Notes: a model not told the origin generated them from the letters alone. Shown: positions 1 to 7,976, numbered from the stretch's first letter. The stretch is 17,928 bases of DNA from Candidatus Bipolaricaulota bacterium (GCA_030612485.1 JAUWNS010000035.1:1-17928); one strand, 5' to 3'. Made by a program: numbers and translations.

Positions 1-143
1 AAAACGGCTCTTCTTAGCAACCTTGGTGTCGCGATACCTTGGAGGCTTGAGTAAGTACAATGAACGGGCGAGAGAGAAGCTTCACGCGTTGCAACCATAA
101 AGCACGCTAAGTACACTGTGTAAAACTCAATGGGAACGTGCTT

Positions 144-1040
144 ATGCATCCATCCTTTCAGAACGTATTCGTTGCCCACGGAGAGCGGAAGCCCCTCAGA
201 TACATCGGGGAGATGGAGGGGAAGCGTTGGTCAGAGGGGCACCTCGTAGGTGAAGATGGCATTCGCTATGCAGATGTCCAAAACGGCATTCCCTCATTTG
301 TGCACCTGGAAGATGACGGCTGGGGTACGGATGAACAGGTAGAATCATTGCTGGCCAAGCACGGGGTGAGGCGTGAGACGCTTATTCCGCAGAATTGGGA
401 AGCCAGTCTGCGCGATTGGAGCCCATCAAGCGAACGATACGCGTGGGTTCAGAGGATCGTCAAACAAGGAGGGCTCATACTGGAGATAGCGTGCGGTCCT
501 GGCGGGGGCTTTATGCCGTTGATCCTCGATCTGAATCCGAATGCAAGGTTGCTTGCAAACGATATCGGCCGGTGGATCTTGGTCGAGTGGAAAAAGTTCA
601 ATGACCAGAAACGTCTGTGGGCCAATGCTGGCTTTGCACAGTTTGACGTAAAACAGTCTCCACTCCGTTCCAACTGCTTTGATTGTGTGGATAGTGCTGG
701 TGGATTCTCCAATATTGAGGGAAGCCACCTGGCTCTGGCTGAGATCTACCGAATTCTTAGGCCCGACGGCAGGTTGTTTATGTCGGATGCTGATGTGGAC
801 CCTTCTTCCTTCCAACAACTGCCCGGCGCGGAACAGGAGGCTTGGCTAAAGCGATTTCCCCAACAGGGCAAGGGCTACGAGGAAATAATGCTTGAGACGG
901 GTTTCGAGATTCTGCAGTTGGAACAGACAGGTAAAACTCTCTTGCGACCTCGCGAAAGTGTGTTGGCGGAAATGGCAACGAAGTATGGTATACCGATGTA
1001 TTTAAGAGGATACCGTATCGAAGCGAGAAAACCTGCTTAG
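144..1040 (+). CDS. SAM-dependent class I methyltransferase, substrate unknown
   Basis: A 298-residue soluble protein with a Rossmann methyltransferase core. Motif I, LEIACGPGGG, sits at about residues 113-122. The acidic end of strand 2 follows as LANDIG (D140), then a strand-4-like region around 179-191 (FDCVDSAGGFSNI). A Methyltransf_11-type LRPDGRLFMSD is at about 205-215. The first ~60 residues, ending in ADVQNGIPSF, resemble the small Trm112/UbiE-like module often fused before such methyltransferases, but no zinc-binding cysteines are visible. I chose ATG 144 over the in-frame GTG at 138 because GGGAA at 132-136 is then at a sensible distance. There is no signal peptide. The next gene starts about 210 bases downstream, so operon membership is uncertain. 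The fold is secure; the substrate cannot be read from sequence. Confidence 0.85.
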   Translation: MHPSFQNVFVAHGERKPLRYIGEMEGKRWSEGHLVGEDGIRYADVQNGIPSFVHLEDDGWGTDEQVESLLAKHGVRRETLIPQNWEASLRDWSPSSERYAWVQRIVKQGGLILEIACGPGGGFMPLILDLNPNARLLANDIGRWILVEWKKFNDQKRLWANAGFAQFDVKQSPLRSNCFDCVDSAGGFSNIEGSHLALAEIYRILRPDGRLFMSDADVDPSSFQQLPGAEQEAWLKRFPQQGKGYEEIMLETGFEILQLEQTGKTLLRPRESVLAEMATKYGIPMYLRGYRIEARKPA

Positions 1041-1213
1041 CCAACATCTTGCTTGAACGATCCGGGTTCACGAAATCTCCATATCCTGTTCATACCTTCC
1101 TCGCAACCACCCGTTAAGATAACAGCATACGAGAGCAAAAGGTTATTACCTCCAAGAAAGACAACAGGCTCGATAGGCCGAAGAAGATCGAAACGGGGCT
1201 CCTTACGAGGGGG

Positions 1214-1240
1214 CCTCGCTTCTTTTAGGAGAAAGCGAGG
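1214..1240 (+). promoter_or_regulatory. Hairpin overlapping the ribosome-binding site of the PKD-thioredoxin gene
   Basis: CCTCGCTT (1214-1221) and AAGCGAGG (1233-1240) form a perfect 8-bp stem with an 11-base loop. The 3' arm overlaps the GAGGGAG Shine-Dalgarno at about 1237-1243 that precedes the TTG start at 1251. In the mRNA this could partly hide the ribosome-binding site. There is no following T-run, so it is not a convincing terminator. A regulatory role is inference. Confidence 0.3.
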
Positions 1241-1250
1241 GAGTTCTACA

Positions 1251-2033
1251 TTGAGAAAGCGAAAGGCATTTGTCACATTCGTTCTCCTGACGGGCGTTGC
1301 AATCCTACTTGCCGGGTGTCTGGAGAGGAACGCCTTGCCAATAGCAAGCTTTATCCGTAGTCCTGCTTCGGGTCCTTCTCCACTTTCGGTCTTCTTCGAT
1401 GCCACATCTTCCTACGACTCCGATGGCACGATCCTCGCCTACGAATGGCAATTTGGGGACGGGTCCACCGGGACGGAAGAGATTGCGACCCATACCTATT
1501 CCTCTTTTGGAATCTACGAGGTGCAGCTCACCGTCACCGACGGTAAAGGAGCGACAAATAGCACTGTGCGTATGGTTACCGTATTCGATCCAACGGAGGA
1601 GGTCCCCGTGGGAACTAAGATTGGGGATCTTGCTCCTGGATTTACCCTCAAAGATCTTCAAGAAGAGAGCATCTCTCTCTCCGACTTCCGCGGGAAGGTC
1701 ATCATTCTCGATTTCTGGGCGAGTTGGTGTCCGCCATGCCGTAGCTCCATGCCACACTTGGATGAAATGCGCAAACGCTACCAGAGCGAGGGGTTGGTGG
1801 TCGTTGCGGTCAGTCTCGATCCGGATATGGCGGATATTTCGACCTTCCTCGAAGAGAACGAATTCACGGACCTGTTGGTTCTGTGGGAATCCCTCACAGC
1901 CGCGCAGAGGGTGAAAACCCTCTACGGCGTCTCTGGAATCCCTCATACCTTTGTGATCGATCGGCAGGGGATTATCCGCTATTCAGATCATCCGATCCGC
2001 CTCCGGGATCGCAACATCGAGCCCTGGCTTTAA
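1251..2033 (+). CDS. PKD-domain/TlpA-like thioredoxin lipoprotein
   Basis: A predicted exported lipoprotein of 260 residues. The TTG start at 1251 is preceded by CGAGGGAG with 7-base spacing. It gives a textbook N-terminus: basic residues (MRKRK), a hydrophobic stretch and a lipobox ending LLAG-C23. The reading frame is open upstream, but the extra ~66 residues are basic and unlike any leader, so I left them out. Residues ~29-113 form one PKD domain (SYDSDGT, WQFGDGS, HTYSSFGIYEVQLTVTD). Residues ~121-250 form a TlpA/ResA/AhpC-type thioredoxin domain with WCPPC at 159-163 and the cis-proline loop GIPHTF (P231). Such domains normally reduce or exchange disulfides outside the cytoplasm, for example in cytochrome maturation. 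The PKD module probably acts as a spacer or binding domain. No cytochrome-maturation genes are nearby, so the partner is unknown. Confidence 0.85.
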   Translation: MRKRKAFVTFVLLTGVAILLAGCLERNALPIASFIRSPASGPSPLSVFFDATSSYDSDGTILAYEWQFGDGSTGTEEIATHTYSSFGIYEVQLTVTDGKGATNSTVRMVTVFDPTEEVPVGTKIGDLAPGFTLKDLQEESISLSDFRGKVIILDFWASWCPPCRSSMPHLDEMRKRYQSEGLVVVAVSLDPDMADISTFLEENEFTDLLVLWESLTAAQRVKTLYGVSGIPHTFVIDRQGIIRYSDHPIRLRDRNIEPWL

Positions 2034-2069
2034 CGAGATCCTTCTCAAAGGGCCACGGTTTTCCCACCA

Positions 2070-2402
2070 ATATATCTGGCTCTTTGTCGTTTCGAGTGGG
2101 TAAAGCCTCCTAATTTTCAATCCCTCAGTGTAGCCAACCGCTCAAGGGATATTCTCGTGTAGGCCAAGCTCGATTTCAGATTGACCACTTGAAACACGGT
2201 CCTTTTAATCTCTTAGGAAGCCAGGAGGCCAGGGAAGAGGCATGAGATAGCGGTTCACTATGAAGCCAGAGGAAACGCGTGTCTTTCTTGTTTTCAACTC
2301 AAGAATTCTGGCTCTTTTCCTGGATTCCTGGTTTCCTTAGAACAAAGACGCAGGCAAACTTAACTCTCAGTTACCCACTCAAAACGGTAAGGAACCATAT
2401 AT
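2070..2402. repeat. MITE-like element with ~33-bp terminal inverted repeats
   Basis: The left arm (2070-2103) and right arm (2371-2402) are inverted copies. Reading inward, both start ATATAT, differ by a 2-base gap, and end in CGTTT(C/T)GAGTGGGTAA. By hand alignment 27 of 32 positions match, and four of the five mismatches are C/T transitions; the fifth is G/A. A second imperfect inverted repeat lies inside (2212-2340). There is no transposase gene and no clear target-site duplication. It looks like a small non-autonomous palindromic element between two unrelated genes, but its mechanism is unknown. Confidence 0.5.
2212..2340. repeat. Inner imperfect inverted repeat (~29-bp arms)
   Basis: The arm at 2215-2242 (AGGAAGCCAGGAGGCCAGGG...) is inverted at 2309-2338 with a few substitutions, mostly ones that would leave G-U pairs in RNA. 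The loop is about 65 bases. It is nested within the larger 2070-2402 repeat, so a transcript of this region could fold into one long interrupted hairpin. Confidence 0.5.
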
Positions 2403-2640
2403 CTTGCAGCTTGTGGTGCGGATGAAGACATGGGTCTGCTTTTTTGCCGTCCTACAACACCTTGCTGTACCATGAAGATGCCGAGTGATCCTACCGCGTG
2501 GAGATGGTTGTAGGTTGCAACTTCGTCAAACAGTATGATCAGCAACGGCGAAGGAGGTGATGACTGGTAGAAACTGCGAGAGTAATAAGGGTGTTGGCTT
2601 TTGTAGGCCGATAAACGCAGTCACTATGAAGGAGGTTCTT

Positions 2641-5100
2641 TTGCATAGACATAACTTGTTGGTCTTATTGGTGGCGCTATCGTTGGTTTTTACCCTAGGT
2701 TCTCTGGTGGTTGCGGATCTGCCACAGGGTGTACACCTGGGATGGGAGATAAATGACATCAACACCACGATGTCGTTCGTATGGTATACCGATGAGTCCA
2801 CAACTGCGAGCCAGCTTCTCTACGACACGCAGTCAAGGGGCGGCGACGAAGGCTTGTACGCATTCTCAACAACGGCTGATAGCCCCATGGTGATCATCGG
2901 ACAAGATGGGGACGAAGAGGGGTACACGTACAAGGCGACACTCACCGGGCTTACCCCTGGCGTTACATACTACTTTGTCTGTGGCGGTCCCGATGGATAC
3001 ACCGAGGAGTTCATGTTCCACACCGTTCCTAGCGACCTGGAACGGATAAGGTTCATCGTTGGCGGGGATACACGTCAAGGAGCTTTGGACTTTCCAGAGG
3101 GACGGAACAAGACCGCGTTGTTGCAAGCCCAGCACGATCCCTGCTTCATGATCCACGTGGGAGACCACATCGAGAAATCCTTCGACGCTGGAGAGTGGAA
3201 GGAGTACAGTCGGCACCTTCAGGAGTACTACGTTGACACTCAGGGACACCTGATCCCGATTTTGCCGATCATAGGAAACCACGAGGTCGGACGAACCGAA
3301 GCTCCAGAGGGTGACTATACGGTTCCAGAGACGGGCTTCTACGAGTTTGAGATCACCAAGGAAGATGCACGCCTCTACTACCAGTTCTTCTGCATGCCCG
3401 AGCCGAAACGATGGTACGCATTCGATATCACCAAGGATCTGCGTTTCTTCGAGCTCAACTCCGAAACCTATAGCGATCCTGCATATCCGGAGACCGAGCA
3501 GCTCGGATGGTTCACAAATGAGGCCAGTGCATCAGCAGATGTAACGTGGAAGCTCGTGGGTTTTCATAGGCCCGCGTTCGAGGAATACGGTGGACAGGGC
3601 AAATCTGTAAACTTCCTACCGCTGCTCGATCAGTTCGACGTCGATGTGGCCATTTCCGGACACGAGCACTTCTACGCCAGGATGACCCCGATTGACGGCA
3701 CAGTGCACATAATCGCCGGAGGAGGAGGAGCTCCTCTCTCACAGGCTTATCCAAAGTCGTGGCACGCTTGCGGACCCATCTCTCAGTACAGCTACACGAT
3801 CTTCGAAGTCTCACCCGCAGACCTCCACGTAGTGGCCTACAACGTGGACAATAAAGTCATTGACGAGATCACTCTGCACAAGGGAGTTGCTAGTTCCGAG
3901 ACGTTCCTCCGTACCCGTGGCGAGGGTTCCTATGCTGCCGATAACATCGGGCCGCCGCCGCTTGTCGCGTACTCTGCGGGCACCTACCCCGAGATCGCAA
4001 CATTCGGCAAGGTGGGGAATGGCAATGTGATTGCTGCCGGTCTAGCCTGGAACTGCATCAACGGCTACTGGAAGCTAGGGCAGTACGATGTACTCTTCGA
4101 CATCATGTTCCAGCACTTGAACGCCGGGGCAACCAAGGTGCTGTGGTACGAGGGCTACGGAGTGGCGCACGATACAACCGCGTGCTCGGAGCTCGTCACC
4201 GCGCTTGGCAACCTGGGATACACAGTTGTTGGTGATGCCACGGAGCCGATAACTTCTGCCTTGCTCGCCGAATACGACATAGTGATCATTCCGCAGCTTC
4301 GTCTTGGCTCGTCCTATGTCGGCGGTGACCCGAACCAACTGCCTTGGGAAGACGTCGAGGCGATCAGGGAGTTCGTGGCTAGTGGCAAGGGGCTCATGGT
4401 CATGGATGCGCACGACTACGGTGGAAACAACTGGGCCTTTGTCCAGAACAAGGTCCTCGAAGGGATCGGCTCTGACGTCGCCCTTCAGTCCGACGGGGTC
4501 TACGATTGGGCCGATAACTGGCTGGGTCGCGGTTGGCATCCGATGGGTGCAGTTGATCCATCTACGCCCATCGGCGCTGAGTACGTGGCGCGAACGGGCG
4601 GTGTCGAGATCGAGCTTTGGGAGGTATCGACTGTTGTACCGATACCTGCCTTCTTCCTCGAGAAGGTCGCGGCTGGCATAAGGACAATTGTAGACGGCCG
4701 GAGAACGGGTGCAGATGCCCGAGTTATCATTGAAACGCTGGACGGTGGCGAGGGCTACGTGCGAATCCAGAGGGAGCCCGACCTTGCTGTAGCTGAAGGT
4801 GGCGGAGAGGGATACAGTGCTCTGAGTGGACCCACTGCTGCCGGAACGCTGGTCGTGGTGGATGTTACTACAGACATCTCTGGCTCACTGATCGAGTGGC
4901 CTATCACGATCGAGGTGTACTACACCCAGGAAGCCTTCGACGCATCTGGATTCGAGGACGAAGCTCTTCTCGCACTGTTCTACTGGGATACCGAACAGGG
5001 AATGTGGCGAGCATGTCCGGAATCCGGCGTCAACATTGAGCGCAACTGCGTGGCGGCAGCGACGTACCACTTCACCCGCTTCGCCATCATGCGGAAGTAG
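2641..5100 (+). CDS. Secreted purple acid phosphatase-like metallophosphoesterase with C-terminal amidotransferase-like domain
   Basis: An 819-residue exported protein. I chose TTG 2641 because AAGGAGG (2629-2635) sits 5 bases upstream and the product begins with a clean signal peptide (hydrophobic residues ~6-24, cut after VVA). ATG 2626 is in frame but has no ribosome-binding site. Residues ~27-128 form a fibronectin-III-like domain as in purple acid phosphatases. Residues ~135-410 form the calcineurin-like metallophosphoesterase core, with all metal motifs visible: GGDTR (D143), GDH (D175), GNHE (N213/H214), FHRP (H309) and GHEHFYAR (H341, H343). Residues ~497-640 look like a class-I-amidotransferase/ThuA-like fold (KVLWYEGYG, YDIVIIPQ, EAIREFVASGKGLMVMD) without an obvious catalytic cysteine. 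The last ~70 residues resemble a surface-protein beta domain ending YHFTRFAIM. It probably hydrolyses phosphoesters outside the cell; the substrate is unknown. A hairpin terminator follows at 5134. Confidence 0.85.
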   Translation: MHRHNLLVLLVALSLVFTLGSLVVADLPQGVHLGWEINDINTTMSFVWYTDESTTASQLLYDTQSRGGDEGLYAFSTTADSPMVIIGQDGDEEGYTYKATLTGLTPGVTYYFVCGGPDGYTEEFMFHTVPSDLERIRFIVGGDTRQGALDFPEGRNKTALLQAQHDPCFMIHVGDHIEKSFDAGEWKEYSRHLQEYYVDTQGHLIPILPIIGNHEVGRTEAPEGDYTVPETGFYEFEITKEDARLYYQFFCMPEPKRWYAFDITKDLRFFELNSETYSDPAYPETEQLGWFTNEASASADVTWKLVGFHRPAFEEYGGQGKSVNFLPLLDQFDVDVAISGHEHFYARMTPIDGTVHIIAGGGGAPLSQAYPKSWHACGPISQYSYTIFEVSPADLHVVAYNVDNKVIDEITLHKGVASSETFLRTRGEGSYAADNIGPPPLVAYSAGTYPEIATFGKVGNGNVIAAGLAWNCINGYWKLGQYDVLFDIMFQHLNAGATKVLWYEGYGVAHDTTACSELVTALGNLGYTVVGDATEPITSALLAEYDIVIIPQLRLGSSYVGGDPNQLPWEDVEAIREFVASGKGLMVMDAHDYGGNNWAFVQNKVLEGIGSDVALQSDGVYDWADNWLGRGWHPMGAVDPSTPIGAEYVARTGGVEIELWEVSTVVPIPAFFLEKVAAGIRTIVDGRRTGADARVIIETLDGGEGYVRIQREPDLAVAEGGGEGYSALSGPTAAGTLVVVDVTTDISGSLIEWPITIEVYYTQEAFDASGFEDEALLALFYWDTEQGMWRACPESGVNIERNCVAAATYHFTRFAIMRK

Positions 5101-5133
5101 CTCCCCAGGGTGAGTAACCCACGATGATTGTGG

Positions 5134-5171
5134 ACCGGCGGTTGGCCAAGGGTTGGCCGCCGGTTCCTTTT
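5134..5171 (+). terminator. Probable rho-independent terminator of the metallophosphoesterase gene
   Basis: ACCGGCGG (5134-5141) pairs with CCGCCGGT (5157-5164), and CCAA/TTGG pair inside. It is followed by TCCTTTTCGTTCT, a weak T-rich tract. It lies 34 bases after the stop codon at 5100 on the same strand, where a terminator would be expected. Confidence 0.6.
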
Positions 5172-5280
5172 CGTTCTGGGCACAACAAATACTTATCAAT
5201 TCTCATTTTGAGTGAGCCACTCGAAGTTGAATCAAAAGGAGGGTCTGATTCCCCGCTCCTTGGGGCGGTTTACGGCGAAT

Positions 5281-5305
5281 ACCTGAAAACATCTGATTTT
5301 CAGGT
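5281..5305. repeat. Perfect short hairpin (9-bp stem)
   Basis: ACCTGAAAA (5281-5289) and TTTTCAGGT (5297-5305) form a perfect stem around a 7-base loop. It lies at the 3' end of the transposase remnant, where REP-type palindromes are commonly found. There is no T-run to make it a terminator. Confidence 0.5.
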
Positions 5306-5317
5306 GATACCTCTTGA

Positions 5318-5341
5318 TACCCCGTTTGCTTGCGGTGGGTA
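5318..5341. repeat. Degenerate REP-like palindrome
   Basis: TACCCCGTTTGC (5318-5329) and TTGCGGTGGGTA (5330-5341) form an imperfect stem-loop. GCAAGC-type loops between C-rich and G-rich arms are common in RAYT-associated REP units. The call rests on this shape and on the adjacent RAYT remnant. Confidence 0.3.
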
Positions 5342-5679
5342 GTTCATTCCCTCTCAATAGCGATTTCATCGGCTCCGCAAATTCTTCGGTTCCGAACAGA
5401 ATCCCGCCCTTCAGATCATCCCACACGGAAACATCTCGCCTCTCCTTCACAAACCGGCGATACGCAGCACGCGCGCACGTTAAATCATCATCGAACTGTG
5501 ACAAGATCCAATATACGGTCAGGAATCCAGGCGGCTTTGCTTCCCCCACCGTACTACAATAGCTACTCTGTAAATCCACTTCCGAGGCCAGGCCTGCCTG
5601 CGCTCACCGTCCTCAGCAACCTTTCCCAGAAAGCCTCGTACCCCTATGGCAAAACGTATTGGCTGAGTTCATCTCTCCC

Positions 5680-5710
5680 GTGACACCATTGGATGTTTCG
5701 TGCGTAGATA
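5680..5710 (+). promoter_or_regulatory. Weak candidate promoter of the glycosidase-like gene
   Basis: GTGACA (5680-5685) and TAGATA (5705-5710) could serve as -35 and -10 boxes, but the 19-base spacer is long. The position, about 45 bases before the start codon, is suitable. Low confidence. Confidence 0.2.
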
Positions 5711-5753
5711 ATGTGGTCCCCGTATTCGGGAGTTCTGCAAAGGAGGTCTTGTG

Positions 5754-7058
5754 ATGAAACGGTTCTCTCTCGTACTCGTTCTCTGCGCCGTGGCAATGGT
5801 TGTCTTCGCCCAGCCGGTTGAGGTGGTCCAACCTGCAATCCGCGACGGAATCTTTGGCATCTCGGGAATCATCCCGGATGCTTCCTACTTCGAAGAGCTG
5901 CGCATCGACTGCGCTACCTCGGGATTCTGGATCGGTCCCTCGGCGGGCTTTCTCGGCGGGTCGAAGGAGGAGCTACATACCCGACAGATGCGAACGTTTG
6001 TTTCCCATGGAATCACGCCGATTGCGACATTCTACCTTGGAAACATCGGCCCGGACGCAGCGACGCACGCGGAGCAGATAGTCGCTCACTACACCACCGG
6101 GCAAGGTGCCGAGGACGTCGGGATTCCTGTCCTTTACTGGGAGATTGGTGATGAGGAGAACGGGACGTGGGGAACCTCGTGTGAACCAGAGGAGTACGCG
6201 CGCCGGGTCTCTATCCTCGCTCCCGCCATCCGTCGGGCGTGCCCGGAGTGCACAATCATAATGGGCGGACTCCTCGACGGCCCGGAGATGGGTGACTGGG
6301 CCCTTGAGCTATATCTGCGCCGGTTCCTCGTGGCCGGTGGTGGAGACTGGATAGATACATATGCGTTCCATTACTACGGGTTGGCACGGCCGGATCCCCG
6401 CCTGCCGAACGCGCAACTGTATTACTCAGCTGTCGATATCGTTGACACCATCCGTGACGTCCTTGCGGAGCACGGACTCGAAAATCACCCGATCTGGGTT
6501 ACCGAGACCTCCACGTTCTCCGGTGGGATGGGATCGATCGCGCAATCGGAGAGCGAGCAGGCTGCGGATCTTGTAAAGCGTTATATTCTACTGTGGTCGC
6601 TCGGCGTGGAGAAGGTCCAGTGGTGCTACCTCACCGAGCCGCAGTTCGAGGGAACGGGCGTTGGCTTCTTCGACCAGAGCGGCCTGATCTACGATGGGAT
6701 CGGACCCTACGATCGAGGGGAAGGGACCAAGAAGCGATCCTACTATGCCTACGTTCATTTGATCGAACGGCTCCGGCTCGCCGAACTCGGCGACCTGTGG
6801 CGAGAGGACGGGGTCACTTGTGCCCGATTCGACACTGTCAGCGGCCCCGTGTGCGTGCTATGGCAGGATCCGTGGGTCCGGCAGGGACCTATCTGGGTTC
6901 AGCCAAGCGGGACCGTCATCGTCGAGGATCTCGCAGGCGAATGGCTGGGGCAATACGAAGATCTACTCCGTCTCGATCTGGATATCGAACCAGTTTACTT
7001 GAGGGGATCCGTGAGTGGGATCTCGCAAGCGGCTCCTCGGCTACACTCGGGTGGTTGA
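5754..7058 (+). CDS. Secreted glycoside hydrolase-like TIM-barrel protein
   Basis: A 434-residue exported protein. ATG 5754 has AAGGAGG 7 bases upstream; the GTG just before it (5751) is too close to be preferred. Residues 1-19 are a signal peptide (MKRFSLVLVL..., cut after VFA). The rest looks like a clan-A glycosidase barrel. YWEIGDEENGTW (~128-139) resembles the WEIGNEP acid/base motif, with E134 as candidate proton donor and Asp replacing the usual Asn before it. IWVTETS (~247-253) resembles the nucleophile strand, with E251. DTYAFHYYG (~201-209) matches the conserved His/Tyr strand between them. The tail after ~350 is probably a small beta domain. The family number and substrate cannot be named; GH39- or GH5-like barrels are the nearest patterns I recognise. 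It is alone on its strand and could act on extracellular polysaccharide. Confidence 0.65.
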   Translation: MKRFSLVLVLCAVAMVVFAQPVEVVQPAIRDGIFGISGIIPDASYFEELRIDCATSGFWIGPSAGFLGGSKEELHTRQMRTFVSHGITPIATFYLGNIGPDAATHAEQIVAHYTTGQGAEDVGIPVLYWEIGDEENGTWGTSCEPEEYARRVSILAPAIRRACPECTIIMGGLLDGPEMGDWALELYLRRFLVAGGGDWIDTYAFHYYGLARPDPRLPNAQLYYSAVDIVDTIRDVLAEHGLENHPIWVTETSTFSGGMGSIAQSESEQAADLVKRYILLWSLGVEKVQWCYLTEPQFEGTGVGFFDQSGLIYDGIGPYDRGEGTKKRSYYAYVHLIERLRLAELGDLWREDGVTCARFDTVSGPVCVLWQDPWVRQGPIWVQPSGTVIVEDLAGEWLGQYEDLLRLDLDIEPVYLRGSVSGISQAAPRLHSGG

Positions 7059-7111
7059 AGAGATCAGATACAACGTAGGAAGTCGAGTCTGTTCTTATCC
7101 GTCAATGACTC

Positions 7112-7976
7112 TTAGTCATCCAATCTGAAACGATAGATCGGTTGCCTTACCCCTTCGCTCAGGGTGTAATAGAAACGGCCATCAGGAGAGAAAGCGATCG
7201 CCTCACCCTGTGGTTCCACTTTCAGAGGAAGGGGGCAACCATCCTCGGAGAAGATCGCAGATAACGGTAACCCATTTTTTCTCTCTCATATGGTAGCATT
7301 GAAATAGCCGCACACGATGATTCTCTTCCCGTCTTGAGAGACGTCTCCCCCAGTAGTGATCCCGACCCACGGAAGCTTCGCGACTCGCAACAGCATTCCG
7401 TCGTCAGAGGCTCTATACATAAGACCGCCCCACTTGGTGATGATGTAGATCCCTCCATCTACTGGGTCAACAAGAAGCGTCTCTGCATCTTGTGTCCGAT
7501 CGGGATAATTAAGAACGATCCTCTCGACTCGATCGACCAATACGTTTTGCGTGTCTTCGTCGACAAAGAGGTTCAGGGAATCGGTAGATCTCGACCTTTT
7601 CGCGCGAAAACCCGTTATCGCCGATGTCGGCAACATAGATGTAGTCGAGCCCGGGTTCTGGCCCCGGACCAATGGCAATATCCTCCCAGTCGATAGAATT
7701 AACGTCTACAAGAATGAAAGTAGCGACGAGCCTGCCATCGGGCGCAAGCGCGTACACCCGCGCAGAATCGCCCGAGTCGTTATGCACCCATAGGATACCA
7801 GGGTTATTTCTGCTTAAGACCATTCCCGACGCCTCATTGATGAGAGGGCTTTCCACACGGGCAAACTCGACCACCTCTGTAACATGGGGACAACGACCTG
7901 CTGCTACCAATACATACGAAGCGATGATGATGGAAAAAAGAGAGAAGCACGAGAAACCTTTGTCTACTCTAAGCAT
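7112..7976 (-). pseudogene. Secreted beta-propeller-like protein, broken by a frameshift and an in-frame stop
   Basis: If repaired, this would encode ~287 residues. ATG 7976 has GGGGAGA 6 bases upstream and the product starts with a signal peptide (hydrophobic ~9-27). The body reads like an NHL/esterase-like beta-propeller: INEASGMVLSR, ILWVHNDSGDSARVYAL, IDWEDIAIGPG, YIYVADIGDN, then TQDAETLLVDPVDGGIYIIT and, at the end, EPQGEAIAFSPDGRFYYTLSEG. Two lesions interrupt it. An extra base near 7565-7567 (run AAA on the plus strand) moves PEP... into the wrong frame. A TGA at 7286-7288 then follows FNATI, where the flanking pattern suggests a tryptophan codon. The frame after the TGA is the original one and runs to TAA at 7112-7114. 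Function unknown; probably extracytoplasmic. Confidence 0.75.

Larger units (their letters stand above)
2034..2640. other. Intergenic region holding an inverted-repeat element
   Basis: About 600 bases without a convincing gene. The middle is occupied by nested inverted repeats (2070-2402). The stretch 2403-2550 shows nothing recognisable. A short minus-strand reading frame at 2360-2545 runs across the right repeat arm and has no recognisable domain. AAGGAGG at 2551-2557 abuts GTG/ATG codons too closely to serve as their ribosome-binding site. Confidence 0.5.
5232..5603 (-). pseudogene. Remnant of a REP-associated tyrosine transposase (IS200-like, RAYT), C-terminal part only
   Basis: The minus-strand frame encodes the conserved tail of bacterial IS200-like/RAYT transposases. 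Reading from about 5570, it gives SSY, TVGEAKPPGFLTV, WILSQFDDDLTCARAAYRRF and GGILFGTEEFAEPMKSLL. This matches the family pattern W-SSY, then a conserved WLLSQFG-D--AR--Y--FV, then GG-LGSEEF. The HUH catalytic domain that should lie before SSY is missing: a stop codon is reached at 5604-5606 and no start or upstream motif is visible. After about 5310 the product diverges from the family. It is therefore a truncated, non-functional remnant. It gives a plausible past source of mobility for the palindromic elements seen around it. Confidence 0.65.
5101..5753. other. Long intergenic region with transposase debris and palindromes
   Basis: Apart from the terminator at 5134, this 650-base gap holds a decayed transposase tail on the minus strand (5232-5603) and short palindromes at its downstream end (5281-5305, 5318-5341). 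Bases 5605-5735 show no gene. The glycosidase-like gene's ribosome-binding site is at 5739-5746. Confidence 0.5.

Noticed and set aside
1053..1250. N-terminal extension of the PKD-thioredoxin protein from an upstream TTG
   Set aside because: The added 66 residues are basic and featureless and would bury a perfect lipoprotein signal; the ribosome-binding site fits 1251.
2360..2545. Small minus-strand gene upstream of the metallophosphoesterase
   Set aside because: It overlaps the right arm of the inverted-repeat element, has no recognisable domain, and no ribosome-binding site was evident.
7286..7288. TGA read as tryptophan (alternative genetic code)
   Set aside because: TGA ends the GH-like gene, the M3 peptidase and the editing-domain gene at the expected places, and no other in-frame TGA is needed in intact genes.
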